Counted from the stretch's first letter, positions 7,469-14,890 are shown. The stretch is 62,187 nucleotides of DNA from JAAFIP01 sp043774625 (GCA_043774625.1 JAYVTG010000030.1:1-62187); one strand, 5' to 3'. Program-made: numbers and translations. Notes: generated from the letters alone by a model not told the origin.

Positions 7469-8311
7469 TCAACGCTTAATAGCAGGAGCCGCCATCTTGC
7501 CGCCATTGGCATTCACGCCCATAAAGGTGATCAAGTCGATAGACGTTTGCGACAGGTATTGCAGCTCAGGAAAGCGCTGTTGGCGAAAGCAGTCATACAA
7601 GCGCCACTGCATCGTGCGCAACGCACCCTGGCTCACGCGGTAGGCGGGCCATTGAGAAAAGGCGGCTTGCGCGGGGCCGGGCTTGGTCAGGTTGGGCAGG
7701 TCTTGCAGGCGAATGCGTTTGCCGTCTTCGCTGTGGCAACTGGCGCAGGCAAAGTCATACGGCCCACCTTTGAAGTAAAAGCTTTGCTTGCCCCGTGTGT
7801 AAGCGTCTTTTTCAAGCGGGTGAGCTTGCGGCACGTTGATGGTCACGTCGCGCGACTCGTCGTACACATAGGCTACCAGGTCTTCCATCAGCGTGGCCTT
7901 TTGGCCTTCGTTGCTGAACACCGTTTTGGCGCTAAAGTCATCCGCTTTGGCGCCTTGCAGCGTCACCAGGCAGTGCACCAGGCGGCTTTCCACGTCCATC
8001 ACCTTGCCGGTGTCGGCAAAAACCTTGGGTAATACGGCTACAGCACCTTTGACCTTGCCCGCACCCAGTCCCAGGTCGCAGGTTTCCAGCGACAGATTTT
8101 TGGGGCCGCGTTTTACTTTCCACAAACCTTCGCCACGTGCGGCGTTCAGGTCTGCAGGGTTGCCGTCTTGCAGGCTGGCGCGGTAGTCAGCAATCGCGTC
8201 TTGCGATGACTTTTGTTGCGCGAACGCTGCGCTGGCAAAGCAGGCAATTGCTATTAATAGCGTAGCTGCTCGCGCATATGCAACGCTGACATTACGGCTT
8301 TTTTTCTTCAA
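7469..8311 (-). CDS. soxA: SoxA cytochrome c subunit of SoxAX
   Basis: SoxA carries the catalytic heme that oxidatively couples thiosulfate to the SoxY cysteine. The chosen TTG start at 8311 sits seven bases after GGAG and gives 280 residues with a signal peptide ending in SAAFAQQ. Only one CxxCH heme site is visible (CASCH). The N-terminal domain keeps single cysteines (ETCDLG and HCLV), so this is the mono-heme SoxA type. The distal cysteine ligand is in YDCFRQQRFPE. The signal peptide core NVSVAYARAATLLIA is encoded by a copy of the dispersed repeat. Confidence 0.93.
   Translation of the reverse strand: MKKKSRNVSVAYARAATLLIAIACFASAAFAQQKSSQDAIADYRASLQDGNPADLNAARGEGLWKVKRGPKNLSLETCDLGLGAGKVKGAVAVLPKVFADTGKVMDVESRLVHCLVTLQGAKADDFSAKTVFSNEGQKATLMEDLVAYVYDESRDVTINVPQAHPLEKDAYTRGKQSFYFKGGPYDFACASCHSEDGKRIRLQDLPNLTKPGPAQAAFSQWPAYRVSQGALRTMQWRLYDCFRQQRFPELQYLSQTSIDLITFMGVNANGGKMAAPAIKR
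8250..8290 (-). repeat. Dispersed repeat copy 3, soxA signal peptide
   Basis: The minus strand reads GTCAGCGTTGCATATGCGCG then AGCAGCTACGCTATTAATAGC, ending in the perfect palindrome GCTATTAATAGC. Translated in frame as VSVAYARAATLLIA, it supplies the hydrophobic part of the SoxA signal peptide. Confidence 0.88.
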
Positions 8312-8383
8312 ATTTATCTCCTGCAAGGTTTCTTGAGTGGTGCCGAGAACGGGTCGGGCGGCCTGCGTGATCTGGATAAAAAC

Positions 8384-8695
8384 TTATGCAATCACCGCTT
8401 CGTCGGTGCGCTTGTCGCCTTTGTTGTCTACCCAGGTCACTTCAATCTTGTCACCTGCCTTGGCACCCTTAAAGCTGAACTGCACAAACGGGTTTTTAGA
8501 CACTGCCGTGCCCCACTGCGCGTTCATCACGGTTTTGCCGTTACACGTGGCGGTGATGGTCTGGATGAAGTGCGCGGGCACGGTTTTGCCTGCAGCGTCT
8601 TTGCGCTGGCCAGACTCCATGTCGTGGCTTACCAGCACACGCGCGGTTACTTTGTCAGCAAGCGCCTGGGCGCGAATTCGCATCGGATCACTCAT
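8384..8695 (-). CDS. soxZ: Sulfur carrier subunit SoxZ
   Basis: A 103-residue SoxZ with the immunoglobulin-like fold. Recognisable segments are MSDPMRIRAQ at the start, ARVLVSHDMESGQRKD, and IEVTWVDNKGDKR near the end. It has no signal peptide, as expected, because SoxZ is exported bound to the Tat-targeted SoxY. The ATG at 8695 has an AGGAG site 6-7 bases upstream. It lies 24 bases after soxY, in one unit. Confidence 0.95.
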   Translation of the reverse strand: MSDPMRIRAQALADKVTARVLVSHDMESGQRKDAAGKTVPAHFIQTITATCNGKTVMNAQWGTAVSKNPFVQFSFKGAKAGDKIEVTWVDNKGDKRTDEAVIA

Positions 8696-8719
8696 GTTTT
8701 TCTCCTGATCTTTAAACAA

Positions 8720-9190
8720 TTAACCACCGCAGCCGCCAAGGGTGACCTTGACTTCTTTAACTGCGTAAATAAACTTGTCGCCCACTTTGGCAATGGCGTA
8801 CACGTTGGACGACTGGCCCATCTTCACATTGGTAGAAAAGTTGGCGTCGGTGCCAGCGGGCACGTCAAAAGCGGCGGCCAGCGCGCTGGGGTTCTTTTCA
8901 ATCACAAAGGCGATTTGCGACACGGTTGCCAGCGTGGTAGACGCGCCGATGCGCACCACGTTGCCGTTTTCGGCAATCTCGGGGGCGCTCAGCACAATGT
9001 CCTTGCTCTCGGTGGCTGCGCTGGTGCCGCCCATGCTTTTGACAGCGTCGGCCAGGCTTTTGGAATCGAATGCGGCTTTATTCCAACCCTGCGCCTGCGC
9101 ATAAGACACCGCAGGCAACCAGCCTGCAGCGGCTGCAAGCGCCAAAACGCCTGCTCCCGAACCCTGGTTAACAAATTGACGACGTTTCAT
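8720..9190 (-). CDS. soxY: Sulfur carrier subunit SoxY
   Basis: SoxY covalently carries the sulfur substrate on its C-terminal cysteine. The 156-residue protein starts at an ATG after AGGAG and has a twin-arginine leader MKRRQFVNQGSGAG ending near VSYAQ. It finishes with the swinging-arm motif LGGCGG, whose cysteine is the substrate attachment point. It heads the soxYZAXB unit, and a 134-base gap with a candidate operator separates it from soxD. Confidence 0.96.
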   Translation of the reverse strand: MKRRQFVNQGSGAGVLALAAAAGWLPAVSYAQAQGWNKAAFDSKSLADAVKSMGGTSAATESKDIVLSAPEIAENGNVVRIGASTTLATVSQIAFVIEKNPSALAAAFDVPAGTDANFSTNVKMGQSSNVYAIAKVGDKFIYAVKEVKVTLGGCGG

Positions 9191-9206
9191 AAAAACTCCT
9201 GAAGAT

Positions 9207-9233
9207 AAATATCGTGGCTTGTGTATATTGTAA
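9207..9233 (-). promoter_or_regulatory. Candidate SoxR operator upstream of soxY
   Basis: The plus strand reads ATATCGTGGCTTG then TGTATATTGTAA. It resembles the sequences upstream of the ArsR gene (12338) and the cytochrome c gene (14154): ATAT, CGT, an A/T-rich spacer with TTG, then TATATT. The match is the weakest of the three. It lies 17-43 bases upstream of the soxY start. A seven-base inverted repeat (CGTTGGT and ACCAACG, 9271-9300) also lies in this gap. Confidence 0.5.
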
Positions 9234-9324
9234 AAAATAACGTCGGCTTTCGCCAAAGCTTTATCCCTAACGTTGGTAGGTCGTTTTGTGATGACCAACG
9301 CTTACGGTGATATGTCTTAAAAAC

Positions 9325-10608
9325 TCATTTCACTGCTCCTTGCACAATCCAGTTGGCAATGTTTTGGGCTTCAGCCTCGGAAATGGACTGCGCAGGCATG
9401 GGTATTTGTCCATACACGCCCTGCCCGCCTGACTTGATCTTGCCCACCAGATACGCCGCAGCATCTGCCTTGCTGCCTTGCTTGGCCAACACCTCTCTAA
9501 AGCTGGGGCCTACCTGTTTGGTGTCAATACCATGGCAGGCTGCACAAGCAAATTTTTGCAAAGTCGGCATCACATCGGTTGATGTCAATTTGGCAGACGC
9601 TACTGAATTAGGAGCTGCTTGCGCAATAACTACGGTGGCCACCGGCTTTTTCTCTTCCTTCACTACCGCTGTCTTGGCTCCGCGCGAGCCACCCACGCTG
9701 CGCGACTGGTCTGCCAGGTTGCCGTGTGCATCGCGGGCGTAGTCGGGTATGAAGCTGGCCACCTTGGGGTCGGTGGCGCAGTTGGTTTTGCAGCTGGAGC
9801 CTTGCACATCGGGTTTGGTCACTACACCCGCAATGCCGTTACCGGGCCATAAGGCGTGCGCCGTCGTTGTGCCCAAGCGGTTGGGCAGGCGCTTTTGCAC
9901 CTCGGCTATGTTTTTGTCGCTCAATGTGTAGTCATTAGGCACTACGCTAGCCAGGTTGAGCAGGTAGGCGGTTACAGCGTACACATCATCGGCAGACAAA
10001 GACTTGGGCGCTGTCCACGGCATGGCACGATTAATATAGTCCCACAGCGTGGACAGCTGGGACACCTTCATCATGCTGGTGCGCGTGGGGGCGCTGCTGC
10101 CCAGTTGCAACGACGCTACGTTGCCAGTTTCAATGTCCTTGGCCGTGGTGTAACCAGCCAGTGGTGCAAACACCTCGTTGCTTTCGGCAAAACTGCCGTG
10201 ACAACTGGCGCACTGTGCCTCCCAAACGGTCTCTCCCCTCTTCACGGAGCCGCTGCCTGCGGGCAGGCCTTTGAAGTCTGGACGCACGTCAATGTCCCAG
10301 GCTTTGACTTCTGCTGGGGTGGCTGGGCGACCTATGCCTAGAAAGCTGGTTTGGGCGTGGGCTGCTAGGGGTAGTAGTGCGCTTAGGGCTAAGAGGGGGA
10401 TTTTTGAACGCGAAAGACGCGAAAGTTGCGCGAAAGTCGCAAAAGAAGATTTAAAAAAAGATTCAAAAAAAATAAAAACTTTCTTGAATTTTTTATTTTC
10501 AAAGGTATTCTTTTTAGCGACTTTCGCGTAACTTTCGCGTCTTTCGCGTTCAACTGCATTTCTTCCCCGACCTTCGAGTTCAAAATAATCTTCAAGACAA
10601 TTGAACAT
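9325..10608 (-). CDS. soxD: Diheme cytochrome c SoxD with repeat-derived leader
   Basis: SoxD is the diheme cytochrome subunit that pairs with SoxC to oxidise carrier-bound sulfane. Two CxxCH sites are present, CASCHG in the first domain and CAACHG in the C-terminal domain, the second followed by QVGPSFREV. The ATG at 10608 is five bases after GGAGG and overlaps the soxC end. The first roughly 70 residues are unusual: they are a read-through of the GCGAAAG repeat (ERERRESYAKVAK and FATFAQLSRLSRS) before the true signal-like stretch IPLLALSALLPLAAHAQ. I find no other start codon between the repeat and that signal. A degenerate copy of the dispersed repeat lies in the linker between the hemes. 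Confidence 0.9.
   Translation of the reverse strand: MFNCLEDYFELEGRGRNAVERERRESYAKVAKKNTFENKKFKKVFIFFESFFKSSFATFAQLSRLSRSKIPLLALSALLPLAAHAQTSFLGIGRPATPAEVKAWDIDVRPDFKGLPAGSGSVKRGETVWEAQCASCHGSFAESNEVFAPLAGYTTAKDIETGNVASLQLGSSAPTRTSMMKVSQLSTLWDYINRAMPWTAPKSLSADDVYAVTAYLLNLASVVPNDYTLSDKNIAEVQKRLPNRLGTTTAHALWPGNGIAGVVTKPDVQGSSCKTNCATDPKVASFIPDYARDAHGNLADQSRSVGGSRGAKTAVVKEEKKPVATVVIAQAAPNSVASAKLTSTDVMPTLQKFACAACHGIDTKQVGPSFREVLAKQGSKADAAAYLVGKIKSGGQGVYGQIPMPAQSISEAEAQNIANWIVQGAVK
9599..9640 (-). repeat. Dispersed repeat copy 4, in soxD linker
   Basis: The minus strand reads GGCCACCGTAGTTATTGCGC then AAGCAGCTCCTAATTCAGTAGC. It is diverged but aligned over its full length, and is translated as ATVVIAQAAPNSVAS between the two heme domains of SoxD. 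Confidence 0.75.
10405..10553. repeat. GCGAAAG inverted-repeat element, copy 2 (inside soxD leader)
   Basis: Left arm TGAACGCGAAAGACGCGAAA then GTTGCGCGAAAGTCGC, and right arm ending about 10553, are reverse complements around an A/T-rich centre of about 70 bases. They match copy 1 closely. The whole element is an open frame in soxD. Confidence 0.82.
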
Positions 10609-11935
10609 TGCTGACCTCCCCATTGTCAGAAACCAACCAAGTCTGTATCGCGTTGTTGTGATAAATGCTGCGCGTGCCGCGCACTTTGCGTAGTTCGTTG
10701 TACGTGGGCTGGATATGGCCGGTTTCGTCCACCGCGCGGGACATTAATAGGGCGGGTTTGCCGTCCCAGCTCCAGTCGCAGTTAAAGCGCGTCAGGCACT
10801 TGTGCAGCACCGGGCCTTCCAGCCGTGCAGGTTTCCAGTTTCGGCCACCATCGGCCGACACTTCCACCTTGGCCACCTTGCCGCGCCCGCTCCATGCCAG
10901 ACCGGTCACGTTGTGAAAACCTTTGTCCAGCAACACCTGGCCACCACTGGGCGAGGTAATGACGCTCTTGATTTCTTGCGTGCTGCTGTACTGGCGGTGC
11001 TGGCCGTCGGGTAGCAAATCGACGTAGTGAATCGTCTCGTCCTTGGTGGCATAGGGCATATCGCCCACCTCGATGCGCCGCAGGTATTTCACCCAGCTCA
11101 CGCCTTGCACACCGGGCACTACCAGGCGCAGGGGGTAGCCGTTTTCGGGTCGCAGCATTTCGCCGTTTTGACCGTAAGCGACGATGACTTCGCCGCTTTC
11201 GATCAGGCTCATGGGAATGGTGCTCGTCATGCTCGATCCATCTGCACCCTCGGCCAACACAAATTGACCACGTTTATAGTCGGCGCCGCACATGTCCAGC
11301 AGCGTTTTGAGGGGCACGCCGGTAAATTCGCTGCAACTGAGCATGCCGTGGGTGTACTGCACCGTGGGCACAGCCACATTGCCCCATTCCATGCCGGTGT
11401 TGGCTCCGCATTCGATAAAGTACATGCGCGAGACACTAGGCATGCGCATCAGTTCGTCCATAGTAAATACCATGGGGTTTTTAAGCATCTTGTCGTCGCT
11501 GCCGTTAATCATCAGGCGGTGCTTGTCAGGCTCGATGTCCCACCAGCCCTGGTGGTGGCGCTCAAAATGCAAGCCGCTGGGCGTGATGATGCCAAACAGG
11601 CCTTGCAGCGGCGCAAAGCTCACGCCAGCCTGGCTCACCCGCGTGAGGCCCGGGCTTTCGCGGCGTTGCAGGTTTTTCTCAAACGCGCTGGGCACACCAT
11701 AGCCGCGTGCGGCCACACCCTGGCCCAGCGACTTGCTGTGCGCAGGCAAATTCAAAATATTCGGGTCACCCAGCCCACTGACAGGGTTGGATTGCGCGCG
11801 GGCTGAGGAAGCAGCAGCTACTGCCACTGCAAACGCACCCGCCATAAAACCACGCCGCCCGCCATGCACGGCCTTGACCTGCTCCTGGCTTAAAAAACCC
11901 TCAGGCGCGGGCTGTAAAAATCGATTCATTCGCAT
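10592..11935 (-). CDS. soxC: Sulfane dehydrogenase molybdopterin subunit SoxC
   Basis: SoxC is the molybdenum-cofactor subunit of the SoxCD sulfane dehydrogenase and belongs to the sulfite oxidase family. The 447-residue protein has a twin-arginine leader (GGRRGFMAGAFAVAVAAA). The molybdenum-ligand cysteine is in MLSCSEFTGVPL, and YFIECGANTGMEW lies just before it. The C-terminal dimerisation domain contains VEVSADGGRNW. Its end overlaps the soxD start by 17 bases, so the two are translationally coupled. Presence of SoxCD implies complete oxidation of thiosulfate to sulfate without sulfur globules. Confidence 0.95.
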   Translation of the reverse strand: MRMNRFLQPAPEGFLSQEQVKAVHGGRRGFMAGAFAVAVAAASSARAQSNPVSGLGDPNILNLPAHSKSLGQGVAARGYGVPSAFEKNLQRRESPGLTRVSQAGVSFAPLQGLFGIITPSGLHFERHHQGWWDIEPDKHRLMINGSDDKMLKNPMVFTMDELMRMPSVSRMYFIECGANTGMEWGNVAVPTVQYTHGMLSCSEFTGVPLKTLLDMCGADYKRGQFVLAEGADGSSMTSTIPMSLIESGEVIVAYGQNGEMLRPENGYPLRLVVPGVQGVSWVKYLRRIEVGDMPYATKDETIHYVDLLPDGQHRQYSSTQEIKSVITSPSGGQVLLDKGFHNVTGLAWSGRGKVAKVEVSADGGRNWKPARLEGPVLHKCLTRFNCDWSWDGKPALLMSRAVDETGHIQPTYNELRKVRGTRSIYHNNAIQTWLVSDNGEVSNVQLS

Positions 11936-11964
11936 GCAAAAATTCTCAGTAAAACGCTGTTAAT

Positions 11965-12339
11965 TCAAATGGAATAGCACACCAGGCGCTCGTTTTCTGG
12001 CACAGCCTGCGGCTCATCCAGTTCAATCGCAATTTGCGACACCACATTGCGGCAAATAGCCATGGCACGCTCGCTTTGCACACGGTAAAAAACCTGCGTA
12101 CCGTCTTTGCGTTTAGCCAAAATGCCACTCTTGAAAAGCACATTCAAATGCTGGCTCAAATTGGGTTGCGACGATTCAATGCGCTCCAGCATTTGCGACA
12201 CCGACTGCTCGCCATCGCACAGCGCGCTGATGATTTGCAAACGAATCGGCGTAGACAACACGCTGAACAAATCAGCCGCCGCCTGAAACACCTTGCTGGC
12301 ATCGGGTTCGGTCTTTGCATTTTTGGATGTGGTGGACAT
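11965..12339 (-). CDS. soxR: ArsR-family sulfur-responsive repressor (SoxR/BigR type)
   Basis: A 124-residue winged-helix ArsR regulator: TPIRLQIISALCDGEQSVSQ leads into the DNA-reading helix SSQPNLSQHLNVLF and the wing KDGTQVFYRV. Cysteines at about 41, 96 and 121 are candidates for the persulfide/disulfide switch known in SoxR and BigR proteins, Cys41 being in the conserved position. It lies directly upstream of soxC. There is no Shine-Dalgarno before its ATG. Instead the candidate operator abuts the start codon, which suggests a leaderless or tightly autoregulated message. Confidence 0.88.
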   Translation of the reverse strand: MSTTSKNAKTEPDASKVFQAAADLFSVLSTPIRLQIISALCDGEQSVSQMLERIESSQPNLSQHLNVLFKSGILAKRKDGTQVFYRVQSERAMAICRNVVSQIAIELDEPQAVPENERLVCYSI

Positions 12340-12363
12340 ATGCGTATTTGCTTATATTTAGGT
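12338..12363 (-). promoter_or_regulatory. Candidate SoxR operator at the soxR start
   Basis: The plus strand reads ATATGCGTATTTGC then TTATATTTAGG. The core CGTATTTGCTTATATT is identical to the one at 14162-14177. It directly abuts the soxR initiation codon, a position compatible with autorepression. Confidence 0.65.
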
Positions 12364-12366
12364 GAT

Positions 12367-12393
12367 AAAAAAAGCCACTGCAATAGCAGCGGC
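12367..12393 (-). terminator. Intrinsic terminator of the cytochrome c/flavoprotein unit
   Basis: On the minus strand the stem GCCGCTGC pairs with GCAGTGGC (one G-U pair) around TATT, followed by seven T. It lies nine bases after the stop of the flavoprotein gene and just before the soxR promoter, separating the two units. Confidence 0.8.
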
Positions 12394-12402
12394 CTGTCTT
12401 GT

Positions 12403-13746
12403 TTAACCCAGGGTGTCGGCCCAAATGTTTTGCGCCCAGTTGTTGGCGTAGGTAGCTTCCAGCGTCGTCACTTCGGGCTTCATTTCAATCGGCGACACTC
12501 CGCCCGAACCAGCCACCGTCTTGAACGTTTTCTCGGCTGCCACGTATTCATGCACGCTGGCCACGTGCACCACCTCCTTGTCGCTCACAAAACTGTAGCA
12601 GGTGTTGGTCAACATCGGTGCGGGGTTAATGTCCCAGCCGCTGAGCTGAGCCACAATGGCTGCCGCCGCTACCTTGCCATGGCCGTTGGCCATATGGCCG
12701 CTCTTGGGCATGCCCGGTGCAATTTGAATGCTGTCGCCCAGTACATGCACGTCTTTGGCGGCGGTGGATTCAAAGTTTTGGTAGTTCACGCCGCACCAGC
12801 GTTTGTTGGCCATATTGTTCAAGCCCGCTTGCTGCGCGATGGTGCCTGCGCGCATAGACGGCAGCGCGTTGATGACGTTGGCTTTCACGTCTTCCTGCAC
12901 GTCAAATTTGATGATGCCCTGAGAGCCGTTTACCGCTATCGTCTTGTGTTGCCCACGGTATTCGACCATGCCAGGGTACATCTCGGCCCACACTTTTTTG
13001 AATAAAGGGCCTTTGCTGGTCACATCGGGGTTGGCGTCCAAAATCAGCACCTTGCTGCGCGGCTTGAAATTTTTGAAGTACCAGGCCACCTGGCAGGCAC
13101 GTTCATACGGGCCGGGTGGGCAACGGTAGGGCGCTTCGGGAATGGTGATAGCAAACACGCCACCGTCTTGCATGCTTTGCAGCTGGTTACGCAGCGACAG
13201 CGTCTCTGGCCCCGCCTTCCAGGCCTGCACAATCATGCCCGCGTCTTGCGCGGCGTCCAGCCCTTCTATGCTGTCCATCATCAGTTCAATGCCGGGCGAC
13301 ACCACCAGCTTGTCATACGCAATGCGGCTACCGTTGCCCAAGGTTACCATTTTCTTGTCGGCATCAATCGCAGTGGCTTTGTCTTTGACGATACGCACAC
13401 CATGGTTCTTGCTCAAACCTTCATACGACGTGATGATTTGCGCCATCTGTCTGCTGCCGCCCACTACCAGGTTAGACAATGGGCAAGACACGAAAGCGTT
13501 GTTCGGCTCGATCAACACTACGTCCATTTTGTAGTCAGACAGCAGGCGCACGTATTTGGCCGCGGTCGCTCCACCGTAGCCACCGCCGATGACGACGACT
13601 TTGGCTTTGCTGGGAATGCCTGATGTGGACGAGGTAGACGTAGTGGACGAAGTAGATGAGGTAGATGCGCAAGCACCCAGGCCCAGCAAACTGACGGCTG
13701 CAGAAGTTTGCAAAAAACTGCGGCGAGAAGCGTGGTTGTTGTTCAT
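12403..13746 (-). CDS. soxF: FccB/SoxF-like sulfide dehydrogenase flavoprotein
   Basis: A 447-residue FAD protein of the flavocytochrome c sulfide dehydrogenase family, expected to oxidise sulfide in the periplasm with a cytochrome partner. It begins with a twin-arginine leader (SRRSFLQTSAAVSLLGLG) that also contains a lipobox GAC. A linker of about 17 serine and threonine residues follows (STSSTSSTTSTSSTS), then the FAD site VVVIGGGYGGATAAKYV. The redox cysteine is in FVSCPLSNLVVGG, with RWCGVNY further on as a possible partner. A cytochrome c gene precedes it by 12 bases. Tat export together with lipidation would tether it to a membrane by a flexible stalk. Confidence 0.88.
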   Translation of the reverse strand: MNNNHASRRSFLQTSAAVSLLGLGACASTSSTSSTTSTSSTSGIPSKAKVVVIGGGYGGATAAKYVRLLSDYKMDVVLIEPNNAFVSCPLSNLVVGGSRQMAQIITSYEGLSKNHGVRIVKDKATAIDADKKMVTLGNGSRIAYDKLVVSPGIELMMDSIEGLDAAQDAGMIVQAWKAGPETLSLRNQLQSMQDGGVFAITIPEAPYRCPPGPYERACQVAWYFKNFKPRSKVLILDANPDVTSKGPLFKKVWAEMYPGMVEYRGQHKTIAVNGSQGIIKFDVQEDVKANVINALPSMRAGTIAQQAGLNNMANKRWCGVNYQNFESTAAKDVHVLGDSIQIAPGMPKSGHMANGHGKVAAAAIVAQLSGWDINPAPMLTNTCYSFVSDKEVVHVASVHEYVAAEKTFKTVAGSGGVSPIEMKPEVTTLEATYANNWAQNIWADTLG

Positions 13747-13758
13747 GTTGCGCTCCTG

Positions 13759-14079
13759 TTATTTCTTTTGCGCAGCAAAATAAGCCGCTACCTGCGCAAT
13801 TTGCGCGTCGCTATAGCCCTTGCTGATCTGGTGCATGATGGTTGCAGGCCGCGTGCCCGCCTTGAAAGCCTTCATCTGCGCAACGATGTAGTCCGCCGGC
13901 ATGCCCGCCAGTGTCACCACCGCAGAACCCTGCACCGCATTGCCATTGGTGCCGTGGCAATTTGCGCACGTAGCAGCCAGGCTCTTGGTGTACAGCGCGT
14001 CTTTGGACGCGTCTTGCGCATAGGCGCTGAATGCGGCTAACGCGCATGCAGCGGTGATGAGGTGGGTGAAACGACTCAA
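13759..14079 (-). CDS. Small monoheme cytochrome c, FccA/SoxE-like
   Basis: A 106-residue class I cytochrome c with signal peptide (ITAACALAAFSAYAQ) and one heme site CANCHG. The axial-methionine region is VTLAGMPADYIVAQM. The TTG at 14079 is chosen because AGGAG lies seven bases upstream. An ATG at 14103 would add eight residues but lacks a ribosome site. It is the likely electron acceptor for the flavoprotein encoded 12 bases downstream, making a sulfide dehydrogenase pair. Confidence 0.85.
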   Translation of the reverse strand: MSRFTHLITAACALAAFSAYAQDASKDALYTKSLAATCANCHGTNGNAVQGSAVVTLAGMPADYIVAQMKAFKAGTRPATIMHQISKGYSDAQIAQVAAYFAAQKK

Positions 14080-14153
14080 GATATGGCTCCTGTAGTTCAG
14101 CATGGTTTGATCAAGACAACATCGTAACGCTACATTGATTTTGCTGCCAAACT

Positions 14154-14179
14154 CAAATATTCGTATTTGCTTATATTCT
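14154..14179 (-). promoter_or_regulatory. Candidate SoxR operator upstream of the cytochrome c gene
   Basis: Contains the perfect inverted repeat CAAATA-TTCG-TATTTG (14154-14169), running on into GCTTATATTCTAAG. It shares CGTATTTGCTTATATT with the soxR-proximal site. It lies 75 bases upstream of the cytochrome c start, a plausible promoter position. Confidence 0.62.
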
Positions 14180-14232
14180 AAGTAGCTGTTGTTGACCGGG
14201 AATCAGTGCTTACCCTGACTCCCTCGCAGAGC

Positions 14233-14424
14233 GCCCGCTGCTACGGCGCAGGGGCTGTGTGACCCGACGCAGCAGGCCCTTCGGGCGACCATCTGCAGTA
14301 CTCAAAACGGGGGAAATGTCCGAACTCGCTGCGCTCAGACAGCGGCCATTTCTGATCCCCATTTTTCCGTGCTTCGAGGCTGCAGCTCGACGGGTCACAG
14401 CCCCTGGGAGCCGTAGCAGCGGGC
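14233..14424. mobile_element. MITE-like element with 34-base inverted ends
   Basis: The 407-base stretch from 14104 to 14510 has no gene. It holds arms GCCCGCTGCTACGGC plus GCAGGGGCTGTGTGACCCG (14233-14266) and their near-exact reverse complement at 14391-14424. Between them lies a near-palindrome TGTCCGAACTCGC / TGCGCTCAGACA (14317-14341). No transposase is present. I see no convincing target duplication. A large regulatory RNA hairpin is an alternative. Confidence 0.55.
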
Positions 14425-14510
14425 TGTGGACGATCGGAAAGTTTCACTGCTAGCCGAACTTTGTATAGACTTTGATGGTGATGGTTGAACCCGTACTTTT
14501 TCTCTTTTAG

Positions 14511-14839
14511 GTGCAGAGAAAAGTGTGCCGGAATTTTCTACTTCTCGAACGTCAAGAATCTTGGTACAAGGCCAAAGTCACATTGATTGGTTTGGTAGAG
14601 CAACAAATTTCCTCAGATGACTGGACGGCCAGCATCATGCATTACGATGTGTTGTCTGAGGCACGCACGGCTGGCTACGGTACGCACCTGCTCAGAGCTT
14701 TTAAGCAATGGGTAAAAATCGCCACGTGGTAGAGATCAGTTTTGGCATCAACAGCGATGACTACATGCAGCGCATAGGCCAGTTTGCCGGGCGCATGGGT
14801 TATCGCAAAGTAGGAGAGAACTATGTACGAGAGGTTTGA
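14511..14839 (+). pseudogene. Frameshifted GNAT-type acetyltransferase remnant
   Basis: The first frame runs to a stop after KQWVKIATW and contains TAGYGTHLLRAFKQW, which resembles the acetyl-CoA-binding region of GNAT enzymes. At the run of five A near 14713 the reading continues in another frame as KNRHVVEISFGINSDDYM and on to a TGA at 14839. One base change in the A-run would join the two. The N-terminus is uncertain. A sequencing or assembly error in the homopolymer is possible. Confidence 0.6.
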
Positions 14840-14851
14840 GATGGGGCGTTA

Positions 14852-14890
14852 CTACTATATTGATAGCTGCTCGCGCATATTCCACGCTAG
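14852..14890 (-). repeat. Dispersed repeat copy 5, intergenic
   Basis: The minus strand reads GCTAGCGTGGAATATGCGCG then AGCAGCTATCAATATAGTAG. It lies 13 bases after the acetyltransferase remnant and is one of the few copies outside a gene. Confidence 0.85.

Noticed and set aside
14233..14424. Integron attC site
   Set aside because: The arms are long and nearly perfect and lack the R'/R'' core-site layout of attC. No integrase or cassette array is nearby.
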